Of a stretch of 26,506 nucleotides of DNA, positions 15,892 through 26,201 are shown in pieces. The stretch lies in the NCBI GenBank assembly GCA_947465645.1, contig CANIBQ010000068.1, positions 1 through 26,506 of the forward strand, given 5' to 3'. The notes beneath the pieces are model-generated. The model saw only the letters and a list, made by a program, of their open reading frames with translations, did not search any database and had not been told where the DNA came from. The translations under genes and the position numbers were made by a program. The stretch is from Acidobacteriota bacterium. GTDB lineage: Bacteria; Acidobacteriota; Vicinamibacteria; Vicinamibacterales; UBA2999. Each line of letters starts with the position of its first letter. Within the stretch, counting starts at the first letter, position 1.

Positions 15892-16821
15892 TTAATCCGC
15901 GTCCGTGATTCCCGGTCTCTGGACGCTCGGGACCTTGCGGAACATCTCGCCGCGCACGGGCAGGATGAAGGAGAAGCGGTAGTCGCCCTGCATCCGGCCG
16001 ATCGGGATGCCGACGAGATCGCCCTGCTGATTCAGCACGCCGCCCCCTGACACACCGGGGTGACCGTCGGTCAGGCAGGTCACCAGGCCGTTCGGGGTCC
16101 GCTGCCCCACGTACCCGGTGCTCAGGATGATGCCCTTGGAGTAGTCGTTGCCGAGGCGGAAGATCGGCTCGGCGAAGTCGTAGGCGTACGAGGTGTCGAC
16201 GCGCAGCGGCGGCAGATCAATCGTGGCCCGGACCCGGATAATCGCCCAGTCGCCGGCGTGGACCTCGACGTTGGCGTCTCCGCTGTCGACGAGCTGCGCC
16301 GGCAGATCCTTGTCCTTGTAGCGGACCTTGATCGAGACGATTCGCCGCGCGTCGTGGGCATCCTCGGCCTCGTCGAGCGCGATGACGCCGTGCTTGACGG
16401 TGATGAAGTAGCCGTTGCCCAGATAACCGGCCGTCCCGTAACTCGTCTTGCCGAAATTGTCGTAGGCATTCAGCTCGACGAAGCTCTCGCGCCGCTCGCG
16501 CAGCAGCCGCACCGGCATCAAGCCCATTTCGCTCTGCAGTTGGCGCTTGATCTCCTCCACCATCAGGCTCTGCGCCGTCGTGCCCGCGGCTGGCACGACG
16601 TCAGGCTGGCGCCCTCCATAGGTGCCCAACGGCTGGGAATCGCCCTCGCGGATCCTGAGGATGCTGCGGGCGACGTCATCGCGGAGCGCCGTCAGCCGTG
16701 CCTCGTTGTTGGCAATCTGCTGGGACATCGAGCGCTCCGCCGTCCAGATCCCGAAGCTGAAGGCGAACGACGCCAACGAGATTGTGAGACCAGCGTAGAG
16801 GACGGACCTGCGGACGGACAC
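15892..16821 (-). CDS. Membrane-anchored trypsin-like serine protease
   Basis: A 309-residue protein with an N-terminal signal anchor (about residues 8-26, preceded by MSVRRS), a coiled linker, and a chymotrypsin-fold domain. The probable triad is H144 in TVKHGV, D191 in GDWAIIRV and S258 in GHPGVSGGGVLNQQGDLVGI. The nucleophile motif is GVSGG rather than GNSGG and the His context is atypical, so activity is likely but unproven. There is no PDZ domain, unlike DegP-type proteases. GTG start with GGAG 6-7 nt upstream. The gene is convergent with rarA (1-nt gap, no terminator visible). Upstream is an AT-richer region with inverted repeats that may carry its promoter. Substrate unknown; the periplasmic side is inferred from the anchor. 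Confidence 0.85.
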   Translation of the reverse strand: MSVRRSVLYAGLTISLASFAFSFGIWTAERSMSQQIANNEARLTALRDDVARSILRIREGDSQPLGTYGGRQPDVVPAAGTTAQSLMVEEIKRQLQSEMGLMPVRLLRERRESFVELNAYDNFGKTSYGTAGYLGNGYFITVKHGVIALDEAEDAHDARRIVSIKVRYKDKDLPAQLVDSGDANVEVHAGDWAIIRVRATIDLPPLRVDTSYAYDFAEPIFRLGNDYSKGIILSTGYVGQRTPNGLVTCLTDGHPGVSGGGVLNQQGDLVGIPIGRMQGDYRFSFILPVRGEMFRKVPSVQRPGITDAD

Positions 16822-16900
16822 TGCGTGCTCCGAAATCCGCTACCGGGCAACCAGGAAACGAAAGGCGGGGCCGCGAGCACCGCGTGCGTCCAAGTTCGGC

Positions 16901-16952
16901 AGCTAAACCACCCCGCACGTGTGCGGGATTTACAGCTTTGCACGCCCGCAGC
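16901..16952. repeat. Inverted repeats in the 287-bp gap upstream of the protease gene
   Basis: The gap 16822-17108 has no gene I can support. It holds an imperfect palindrome at 16901-16937 (outer AGCT, inner CCCGCAC paired with GTGCGGG around GT) and a second hairpin at 16935-16952 (CCGCAG and CTGCGG around CTACAC). Neither is followed by a T run, so they are not ordinary terminators. An AT-rich block at about 16995-17040 could contain the minus-strand promoter, but no convincing -35/-10 pair is present. The second hairpin loosely resembles the element at 22885-22966 (GCCCGC...GCTACACC) and could be a decayed relative. Confidence 0.5.
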
Positions 16953-17038
16953 TACACCTGCGGACGCACCCTTCTCGCTTGGGAACAGTCGAGCTAAAAC
17001 GTTCAGTTGTCATAGGTTACGAGCGATTAAGAATGTAA

Positions 17039-17069
17039 CAGGGCTGCTCCGGGTAGTCAAGCAGCCCTG
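17039..17069 (-). terminator. Probable terminator hairpin after the small gene
   Basis: A perfect 10-bp stem pairs CAGGGCTGCT (17039-17048) with AGCAGCCCTG (17060-17069) around an 11-nt loop. On the minus strand it is followed by TTACATTCTTAAT, moderately T-rich but not a clean run. Its position about 40 nt past the stop of the 70-residue gene suggests it ends the recO-to-mutL transcript. Confidence 0.6.
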
Positions 17070-17108
17070 AAATACCGAGCCAATGCTCACATTCTCGACG
17101 CGTCGAAC

Positions 17109-17321
17109 CTAGAACCCGTAGCCACACTGCGACGACGGGTACAGCCGCACCACCTTCGAGGCGGGGTCGCTCTTCCTGTCGGAGGAATCCGCCACCTGCA
17201 GCCTCACGGTCATGTTGATGTACTGCGGCCGGCCATCGACGGTGACGGGAGTGCCGCCTGTGAAGCTGTCGCAGATGGTTTGCGGCGTGGAACTGGCGGT
17301 GGTGGTGTTGAATTCGGCCAT
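17109..17321 (-). CDS. Small protein of unknown function with two cysteines (70 aa)
   Basis: I do not recognise this protein. Support for coding is the ATG at 17321 with a strong Shine-Dalgarno (GGAGG 5 nt upstream), a position 51 nt after the mutL stop on the same strand, and a hairpin terminator just downstream. The 70 residues are polar and Thr-rich at the N-terminus (MAEFNTTTASSTPQ), have one Cys in the first third (TICDSFTGG) and one near the end (SSQCGYGF), and contain a beta-like centre (QYINMTVRLQV). There is no signal peptide or membrane helix. Two cysteines and an aromatic Gly-rich tail could fit a small disulfide-stabilised protein or a modified peptide, but no processing gene is nearby. 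Confidence 0.65.
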   Translation of the reverse strand: MAEFNTTTASSTPQTICDSFTGGTPVTVDGRPQYINMTVRLQVADSSDRKSDPASKVVRLYPSSQCGYGF

Positions 17322-17325
17322 CTGA

Positions 17326-17331
17326 CCCTCC
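17326..17331 (-). promoter_or_regulatory. Strong ribosome binding site of the 70-residue gene
   Basis: GGAGGG on the minus strand, with the GGAGG core 5 nt before the ATG at 17321. It is one of the best Shine-Dalgarno sequences in the window, where many genes have weak ones, and it is the main reason for accepting this short gene. Confidence 0.75.
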
Positions 17332-17372
17332 GAATGCTTTCCAGGATGCGAAAGTACAGGCCTGAAAGATTC

Positions 17373-19151
17373 CTAGATTCGCTGGAAGTTCTTCTCGACC
17401 TCTCGCCGGGTCAGGCGAAGCATCACGGGACGGCCGTGCGGACAGATGGTCGAATAGGCCGTGCGCCGGAGCTCCTCGAGGATGTGGGCCATCTTCTCGG
17501 CGGTCAGCGGGTAATTCGCCTTCACGGCAGCATGGCACGCCATCGTCGCCGCGATGCGCTTGATGGCCTCCTCGACCCGCGCCCCCCGGTCGAGCCCCTC
17601 CAGATCCTCAGCGAGCGCGCGTACCGCGGCGTCGCACTCCTCGCGTCGCAGGAGGGCCGGGAATGCGCACACGCGAATGGCTCCCCCGCCGAACTCTTCG
17701 AGCTCGAATCCGAGGCGCTCGAGATCGGCCGCATGCGCGACAAGCGCCTGGCGTCCGCTGGACGGCATCTCGATCAGCAGAGGCTCGAGCAGGCGCTGCG
17801 ACTCGAGGCGGCCGCTGGTGAGGCGTTCCGTGATCCGCTCGAAGAGGACGCGCTCGTGCGCGACGTGCTGATCGATGATCGCGATGCCTTCGTCGTCAAT
17901 GGCGACGATGAAGGTATCCCTGAACTGACCCAGTGCGATCATGGGGCGGATCACGGACGCGGACGCGTTGGTCGGCGCGATCGCACCTTCGGTTGTCGGT
18001 GCGAGCCACGCCGCGCTCACCGGTGCGATGTCCGATCCGCCTGTCGGTGCGCCCGCCCCGCCTGTCGGTGCCCACCTGCTTGGGTACGTTGACGCGTACC
18101 CGCTCGGGAGCGGCAGCGTCGACGGCGTCGGGAGGAACGACCCGGGCGGCTGGAGCTGCAGCTCCGGCGCGGGGCCCCGGCCGAGGGCGTCGCCGAGCGT
18201 CCGGCGGATCACTTCGTGGATGTGCGACTGGTCGCGAAAGCGGACTTCGGCCTTCGTCGGGTGCACGTTCACGTCAACCGCGTCGTGCGGCATCTCGATG
18301 AACAGGTGCACTTCGGGACTGCGCTCCTTGATGGACGCCACGCTGTAGGCGTCGATAATCGCGTGCGCGATCGTCTTGTCCTTGACGATGCGGCGATTGA
18401 CGAAGACGTTCTGCGGTCCGCGGGTCGGTCCCTGTTCGGCGAGGGCGGCGACGTAGCCAAGCACCGTCACGTCGCCCTGGCGGCGGACCTCGATCAGGTC
18501 CGCCCGCTCGCCGTACAACTGATAGAGCCGATCGCGAAGCGACGACACCGGCGGGCACTGCAGCACCTTGCGTCCGGCGCTCGTCAGGGTGAACCCGATT
18601 TCGGGATAGCAGAGCGCGAGCTGCGTGGCGACGCGCGAGACCTGCGCCGACTCGGCGCCGTCCGACTTGAGAAATTTCCGGCGCGCGGGGAGGTTGTAGA
18701 ACAGGTCCGCCACCTCGATCGACGTGCCTTCCGGCATGCCGACTTCGGTGACCGACGCGACTGCCCCGCCGTTCACCCGGATCTCCGTGCCCGATCCGGT
18801 CCCGCGCGCGCGGCTGCGGAGCACGAAGTGAGAGACCGACGCGATGCTGGGCAGCGCTTCTCCACGGAAGCCGAGGGTCGCGATCCGCTCGAGGTCGCTG
18901 GCGCGCCGGATCTTGCTCGTCGCGTGGCGCTCGATCGACAGCCGCGCATCCTCCGGCTCCATCCCCTCGCCGTCGTCTTCGACCCGGATCAGTTTCTTGC
19001 CGCCGAGCTCCACCGCGATCGACACCCGGCGAGCGCCGGCGTCGATCGAGTTCTCCACGAGCTCCTTGATCACCGCGGCGGGACGTTCGACGACCTCCCC
19101 GGCGGCGATCTGGTTGGCGAGGTCCTCGGCTAAGCGGTGGATGCGTCCCAC
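17373..19151 (-). CDS. mutL: DNA mismatch repair protein MutL
   Basis: MutL of mismatch repair: GHKL ATPase that links MutS recognition to strand removal. The 592 residues start at GTG 19151, 1 nt after the corA stop. N-terminal ATPase motifs: AAGEVVERPAAVIKELVENS, E33 and N34, DDGEGM (59-64), GFRGEAL (94-100). A disordered linker (about 330-400) is Ala/Pro/Thr-rich with repeated APT. The C-terminal dimerisation domain carries the endonuclease-type motifs: DQHVAHERVLFE (427-438, with Val where Ala is common), ACHAAVKA (538-545) and CPHGRP (570-575). This suggests a nicking MutL, as in bacteria without MutH. The nucleotide sequence of the linker contains short repeats such as CCTGTCGGTGC on the plus strand. 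Confidence 0.96.
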   Translation of the reverse strand: MGRIHRLAEDLANQIAAGEVVERPAAVIKELVENSIDAGARRVSIAVELGGKKLIRVEDDGEGMEPEDARLSIERHATSKIRRASDLERIATLGFRGEALPSIASVSHFVLRSRARGTGSGTEIRVNGGAVASVTEVGMPEGTSIEVADLFYNLPARRKFLKSDGAESAQVSRVATQLALCYPEIGFTLTSAGRKVLQCPPVSSLRDRLYQLYGERADLIEVRRQGDVTVLGYVAALAEQGPTRGPQNVFVNRRIVKDKTIAHAIIDAYSVASIKERSPEVHLFIEMPHDAVDVNVHPTKAEVRFRDQSHIHEVIRRTLGDALGRGPAPELQLQPPGSFLPTPSTLPLPSGYASTYPSRWAPTGGAGAPTGGSDIAPVSAAWLAPTTEGAIAPTNASASVIRPMIALGQFRDTFIVAIDDEGIAIIDQHVAHERVLFERITERLTSGRLESQRLLEPLLIEMPSSGRQALVAHAADLERLGFELEEFGGGAIRVCAFPALLRREECDAAVRALAEDLEGLDRGARVEEAIKRIAATMACHAAVKANYPLTAEKMAHILEELRRTAYSTICPHGRPVMLRLTRREVEKNFQRI

Positions 19152-19152
19152 G

Positions 19153-20110
19153 CTAGATCCAGTGATGCCGGCGGAAGAACGCGAGCATGACCACCGCGAT
19201 GGCGACCATGCATCCGGCGACCCACCAGAACTGGACGTCCGGGCCGCCGGGAAAGGCCGGCAGCGGCACGTTCATGCCCCACATGCCGCTCAGGACGGTG
19301 AGCGGCAGGAAGATGGTCGACATGACCGTGAGCACCTTCATGACGCTGTTCAGCCGGTTCGAGATGTTCGAGAGATAGGCCTCGAGCATCCCGGAGACGC
19401 GGTCCTGCAGCAGCGTCGCTTCGTCCGAGAGCCGTACGAGCGAGTCGTAGACGTCGCGGAAGCGGTAGGCCATCTCGTCGGTGATGATGTCGAACTCGCG
19501 CCGCGCCAGCCGTCCGAGCGCGTCGCGCTGCGGGATGAGGACTCTTCGCAGCGACGACAGGTCGCGCTTCAGGCTGAGGATGTCGCGAACGAGATCCTCG
19601 CGCCGCCCGAGGATCGACTCGTCCTCGAGCTCGTCCATCTGCTTCTCGAGCGCCTCGATCTCTGGCCGATAGTTGTCGACCATCGCGTCGATGATCCGGT
19701 GCATCAGCGCGACCGGTCCTTCACCGAGCGGGCGGTGGTGCCGATCGCACGTCGCCTTGAGCGCGGCGATGCTCCGCGAATGCCCGTCGTGAGCGGTGAC
19801 GAGGTAGTTGCGTCCCAGAAAGAAGTCAACGTCCCGGGTCGCGAACCAGTGCTTCTCTTCCTCGAAATTGATGCCGTGCAGGATCAGGTAGAGGTAGTGG
19901 TCGTAGGTCTCGATCTTCGGATGGTGAATCGCGCTCAGCGCATCCTCCACCGCGAGGGGATGGAAGTGGAACACGTCGGTGAGGATGAGGCCCTCGTCGG
20001 GGGTGGGTGCGGCAAGGTCGACCCAGACCGTCACCGCGGACCCGGGCGCGAGCCATTCGGGCTCGACCCGGTCTGCCGGTCGCGTCTCGCCGTTCTCGTG
20101 AACGTAGACG

Positions 20111-20121
<11 letters not shown>
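19153..20121 (-). CDS. corA: CorA-family magnesium/cobalt transporter
   Basis: Pentameric inner-membrane divalent cation channel (Mg, possibly Co or Ni). The 322 residues have a cytoplasmic alpha/beta N-terminal domain ([40 protein letters not shown]), a long helical stalk (about 150-255), and two C-terminal membrane helices separated by the GMN signature ([11 protein letters not shown]). A basic tail FFRRHHWI follows the second helix. The frame begins with TTG at 20121, overlapping the end of ppdK by 11 nt. No later ATG or GTG keeps the conserved first strand VYVHENGE, so I keep the TTG despite a weak Shine-Dalgarno. Probably translated by coupling to ppdK. Confidence 0.93.
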
Positions 20122-22858
<2,737 letters not shown>

Positions 22859-22884
22859 CGATTCTTCAGTCTCCCCAAGTACCA

Positions 22885-22966
22885 CGCGGGGGCTAAAGGC
22901 CCCGCGCTACATCTGCTGGTCCCGCACTACATCTGCTGGTGTAGCGCGCGGGCTTCAGCCTGCGCG
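22885..22966. repeat. Palindromic intergenic element with 20-bp tandem repeat
   Basis: The glyS-ppdK gap (22859-22954) is mostly filled by a structured repeat. Two 20-bp direct copies lie at 22901-22920 and 22921-22940 (CCCGC(G/A)CTACATCTGC, then TGGT; one difference). They are flanked by two GC-rich hairpins: 22885-22906 (7-bp stem, CTAAAG-containing loop) and 22946-22965 (8-bp stem with one G-T pair, loop TTCA). The two hairpin units are inverted relative to each other, each with a GTAGCGCG-type edge. The right hairpin contains the glyS stop codon. No T run follows either hairpin. Confidence 0.85.
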
Positions 22967-25207
22967 TTCTTCCACAATCTCTGAGATGTCCGCGATATCG
23001 AGTATCAGGTCGCGCAGCGCCGCCACCAGGGCGAGCCGCGCTGTACGCAGGTCCTTGTCTTCGGCCATGACGAGGACGTCGTCAAAAAACTTCGCGACCG
23101 TCGGCTGAAGCGCGGCGATTCCAGAAAACGCTTCGCGGTAGTCGCCCCTGGCGGCAGCCGCCCGTATCGCGGGCGCGCGCTGCTCCAGTGCGGTCCAGAG
23201 CGCGAGCTCCGCCGGCTCTTTCAGCGCCGAGGACATGGCGCCCCCTGTTCCCGCCGATGAGACGCCCTTGGTGATGTTCTTGACGCGCTTCAGCAGCGTC
23301 GCCACCCCGAGCAGCGCCTGGGAACCCGCCATCTGCGCCAGCGCTTCCAGCTTTCGGCGCGCTTCAAGCGGGCTCACGCGTTCGATACCGGCGTGCAGCA
23401 CGGCGCGCACGCTCCTCACGTCGAACCCTCGCTGATCGAGGAGATACGCGAGGCGATCGCCCATGAACGACAGGAGCGCCCTTCGACTATCGCTCGGGGC
23501 GCCCCGGGCATCGTCGAGGGCCGGCGCGGACGCGTCGCCGTATCCGCCAAACGGCGCGGCCGCGCGCGCGAGCAAGGGCCCCACCTCAAGGCGGAGATCG
23601 AGCCCCGTCAGCTCCGGCAGGTCCGTCAGGATCTTCACCGCTCCCTGGGCGTGCCGCCTCAGGCCAAGCGGATCCCGCGATCCGGTCGGACGCTCCCCTG
23701 CCGTGAACATGCCGACGACGGTGTCGAGCTTGTCGGCGAGGGCGACCGCCGCCCAGGTGATGGCCGCCGCGCCAAGCTGCTGCCGCGACGGCGGGGCATC
23801 GGATTCGACGCCAATCGGCAGGTAATGAAAATAGATTGCCTTCCAGACGGCTTCAGGCAGGCCCTCTTCGCGCGCGTAAATGCCGCCCATCGTCCCCTGC
23901 AGCTCGGTGAGCTCGCGCACCATGTCGGTGGCAAGGTCGGCCTTGCAGAGCAGGCCCGCCTTCGCGGCCGGCTCCGTCGCATCGGGACTCTTGAACGCCT
24001 CTGCCGCCATCCACGAGGCCAGCGCGGCCACCCGCTCGGCCTTCTCCTTGTAGCTTCCGAGCTTCTTGTGAAACAGGATGGTGCCGAGACGAGGAATGCG
24101 CGACTCGAGGGTGGCCTGGCGGTCGGCATCATAGAAAAATCGCGCGTCGCGCAGCCTCGCGGTCAGTACGCGCTCCGAGTTGCGGGCGATGATCTCGGGC
24201 TTCTCGGATTGCATGTTCGTCACCGCGAGAAACGCCGGCTTCAGCTTGCCTTCCTCGTCCACCACCGGGAAATAGTGCTGGTGATGGATCATCGTCGTCG
24301 TCAGCACTTCCTCCGGCAACTGGAGGAACTCCACGGGGAAATGGCCGGCGATGACCGAGGGGTACTCCACCAGATCGGGAACTTCCTGCAGCAACGTCGA
24401 GTGGGCCGCGACCAGCCCGCCGACGCGTCCGCCGAGCTTCCGTGCATGCGACTCCAGCTCGCGGCGGATCTTCGAGTCGCGTTCCGCGCGATCGAGGATC
24501 ACGAAGTTCTCGAGCAGCCGGCTCTGGTAGTCCTCGAACGTCTTGATCTTGATCGCCCGCCCCGCGCGTCCGCTCGTGGTCAGGAAGCGGTGCCCGTAGG
24601 TGTTCGAGCCGGAGCGGATGTCCTGCACCGTCGGCGCCTGCGCGAGCTCCGTGCGCCGAATCACGAACGGGACGACGCGGCCGCCGTACATCAGGACGAG
24701 CCAGCGGATCGGGCGCGCGAACACGAGGTCGCCCTTGCCGTCCTCGAGGTAGGCGTCCCACCGCATCTGCTTCGGGAAGGTCAGGTCGCGCAGCAGCCCG
24801 CCCATGACGTCGGCCAGCGCATCGACCGTCGCCTTGCCCCGCTGACGCACGCGGTACGCGAGGTAGGTGCCCTTCGGTGTTTCGTGCTTCTCCAGCGCGG
24901 CGACTTCGACGCCGTATTTCTTGGCAAAGCCGCTCGCGGCCGGTGTGGGCTCGCCGTCGGGCTTGAACGCCGCCGACACCGGCGGACCCGTGACCAGCTC
25001 CTCGAAGTCGGTCTGCCGCTCGGCCAGCTTCGCCACCCGCGCGGTCAAGCGGCGAGGGGTGCTGAAGCCCTCGGCCTTCGACTCGCTCGTCAGGCGCGCG
25101 TCCTTCAATCGCGCGTCCAGATGGGTGGCGACCTGCACGGTCAGGCCGGGCAGCCAGCTTGCGGGTATCTCCTCGCAGCCAATCTCGATCAACAGCTCGC
25201 GGTCCAT
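22955..25207 (-). CDS. glyS: Glycyl-tRNA synthetase beta subunit
   Basis: Beta subunit of the bacterial alpha2beta2 glycyl-tRNA synthetase, which carries tRNA-binding and anticodon-recognition parts. The 750 residues are slightly longer than the E. coli protein (about 690). The N-terminus MDRELLIEIGCEEIPASW is typical, followed by SAAFKPDGEPTPAASGFAKK, FPKQMRWD and HHQHYFPVVDEEGKL. The C-terminal DALR-type helical domain ends FFDDVLVMAEDKDLRTARL. ATG start at 25207. Unlike many glyQS pairs it is not contiguous with glyQ but lies about 110 nt downstream, with a hairpin in the gap. The final residues R-A-G and the stop codon lie inside a palindromic element, so the extreme C-terminus has probably been rewritten, which the family is likely to tolerate. 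Confidence 0.95.
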   Translation of the reverse strand: MDRELLIEIGCEEIPASWLPGLTVQVATHLDARLKDARLTSESKAEGFSTPRRLTARVAKLAERQTDFEELVTGPPVSAAFKPDGEPTPAASGFAKKYGVEVAALEKHETPKGTYLAYRVRQRGKATVDALADVMGGLLRDLTFPKQMRWDAYLEDGKGDLVFARPIRWLVLMYGGRVVPFVIRRTELAQAPTVQDIRSGSNTYGHRFLTTSGRAGRAIKIKTFEDYQSRLLENFVILDRAERDSKIRRELESHARKLGGRVGGLVAAHSTLLQEVPDLVEYPSVIAGHFPVEFLQLPEEVLTTTMIHHQHYFPVVDEEGKLKPAFLAVTNMQSEKPEIIARNSERVLTARLRDARFFYDADRQATLESRIPRLGTILFHKKLGSYKEKAERVAALASWMAAEAFKSPDATEPAAKAGLLCKADLATDMVRELTELQGTMGGIYAREEGLPEAVWKAIYFHYLPIGVESDAPPSRQQLGAAAITWAAVALADKLDTVVGMFTAGERPTGSRDPLGLRRHAQGAVKILTDLPELTGLDLRLEVGPLLARAAAPFGGYGDASAPALDDARGAPSDSRRALLSFMGDRLAYLLDQRGFDVRSVRAVLHAGIERVSPLEARRKLEALAQMAGSQALLGVATLLKRVKNITKGVSSAGTGGAMSSALKEPAELALWTALEQRAPAIRAAAARGDYREAFSGIAALQPTVAKFFDDVLVMAEDKDLRTARLALVAALRDLILDIADISEIVEERAG

Positions 25208-25264
25208 TTAGTGGTGCGTCCGGACTGATTGGGTAGTAGTCACAACAAGCCTTCGAGCGCGATC

Positions 25265-25295
25265 TTGCCGGCCGCGACAACGGAGCGGCCGGTAA
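25265..25295 (-). other. GC-rich hairpin in the glyQ-glyS gap
   Basis: CCGGCCGC (25268-25275) pairs perfectly with GCGGCCGG (25285-25292) around a 9-nt loop, extended by a G-T pair and two A-T pairs. On the minus strand it is followed by CAAGATCGCGCTCG, which is not T-rich, so it is not a standard terminator. It could slow or modulate read-through or mark an mRNA processing site between the two subunit genes. I saw no T-box or glycine riboswitch core here. Confidence 0.45.
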
Positions 25296-25317
25296 TTGCA
25301 TCGGAAGAGAAGCGCCA

Positions 25318-26184
25318 TTAGACCCCCGCCCCTTGTTCCACGTAGGCTCTGGCGATCTTCACGGCCAACTGGCGGACGCGCAGGATGTAGGTGGTGCGCT
25401 CGGTGACGCCGATGCTGCCGCTCGAGTCGAGGATGTTGAACAAGTGCGAGCACTTCAGGCAGTGCTCGAGCGCCGGCCAGACAAGGCCAGAGGCGAGCAG
25501 CCGTTCCGAGAATCCCAGGTACTTGTCGAACAGGTCGCGGTGCAGCGCGGAGAACTCTTCCGCCGGCATGTCCACCTGCCCGAAGGCATACTTCGACTCC
25601 TCGATCTCTTCCTGCAGCCGCACTTCGCCGTACTTCACGCCTCCGCCCCATTCGAGATCGAAGACGTTGTCTACGCGCTGCAGGAACATGGCGATGCGTT
25701 CGAGACCGTAGGTGATCTCGCACGAGATCGGCGCGAGGTCTATTCCGCCCATCTGCTGGAAGTAGGTGAACTGCGTGATCTCCATGCCGTCGAGCATCAC
25801 CTGCCAGCCGATGCCCCAGGCGCCAAGCGTCGGAGACTCCCAGTTGTCCTCTTCAAAGCGGATGTCGTGCTGGCGCGGGTTGATGCCGCAGGCCTCGAGA
25901 CTGTCGAGGTAGGTCTGCTGCACCTCGTCTGGCGAGGGCTTGAGGATCACCTGATATTGATGGTGCTTGAAGAGGCGATTTGGATTCTGGCCGAACCGGC
26001 CGTCATCGGGCCGCCGCGACGGCTGCACGTAGGCGACGCTCCACGGCTTGGGGCCGAGGACGCGGAAGAGCGTCTCGGGATGCGACGTTCCCGCACCCAC
26101 CTCGAGATCGAGCGGCTGCTGGAGGAGGCACCCCTGTGAGGCCCAGAAGGCGGACAGTTTGAGAATGAGATCCTGAAAAGTCAC
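25318..26184 (-). CDS. glyQ: Glycyl-tRNA synthetase alpha subunit
   Basis: Catalytic alpha subunit of the tetrameric glycyl-tRNA synthetase (class II). The 288 residues are close to the family length (about 300). Conserved blocks are [93 protein letters not shown] and [14 protein letters not shown]. Start is GTG at 26184, 17 nt after the recO stop, with a weak Shine-Dalgarno. Together with glyS it forms one enzyme, so the two should be co-expressed. Confidence 0.97.
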   Translation of the reverse strand: MTFQDLILKLSAFWASQGCLLQQPLDLEVGAGTSHPETLFRVLGPKPWSVAYVQPSRRPDDGRFGQNPNRLFKHHQYQVILKPSPDEVQQTYLDSLEACGINPRQHDIRFEEDNWESPTLGAWGIGWQVMLDGMEITQFTYFQQMGGIDLAPISCEITYGLERIAMFLQRVDNVFDLEWGGGVKYGEVRLQEEIEESKYAFGQVDMPAEEFSALHRDLFDKYLGFSERLLASGLVWPALEHCLKCSHLFNILDSSGSIGVTERTTYILRVRQLAVKIARAYVEQGAGV

Positions 26185-26201
26185 GAAGGTCGGTTCTGTC
26201 T

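Noticed and set aside
23393..25228. A 611-codon open frame on the plus strand opposite glyS
   Set aside because: Antisense shadow of glyS; Arg/Gln/His-rich composition, no start signal and no recognisable domain.
25208..25317. Possible T-box or glycine riboswitch before glyS
   Set aside because: No T-box consensus, no specifier stem and no paired glycine aptamer core could be recognised; only a simple hairpin is present.
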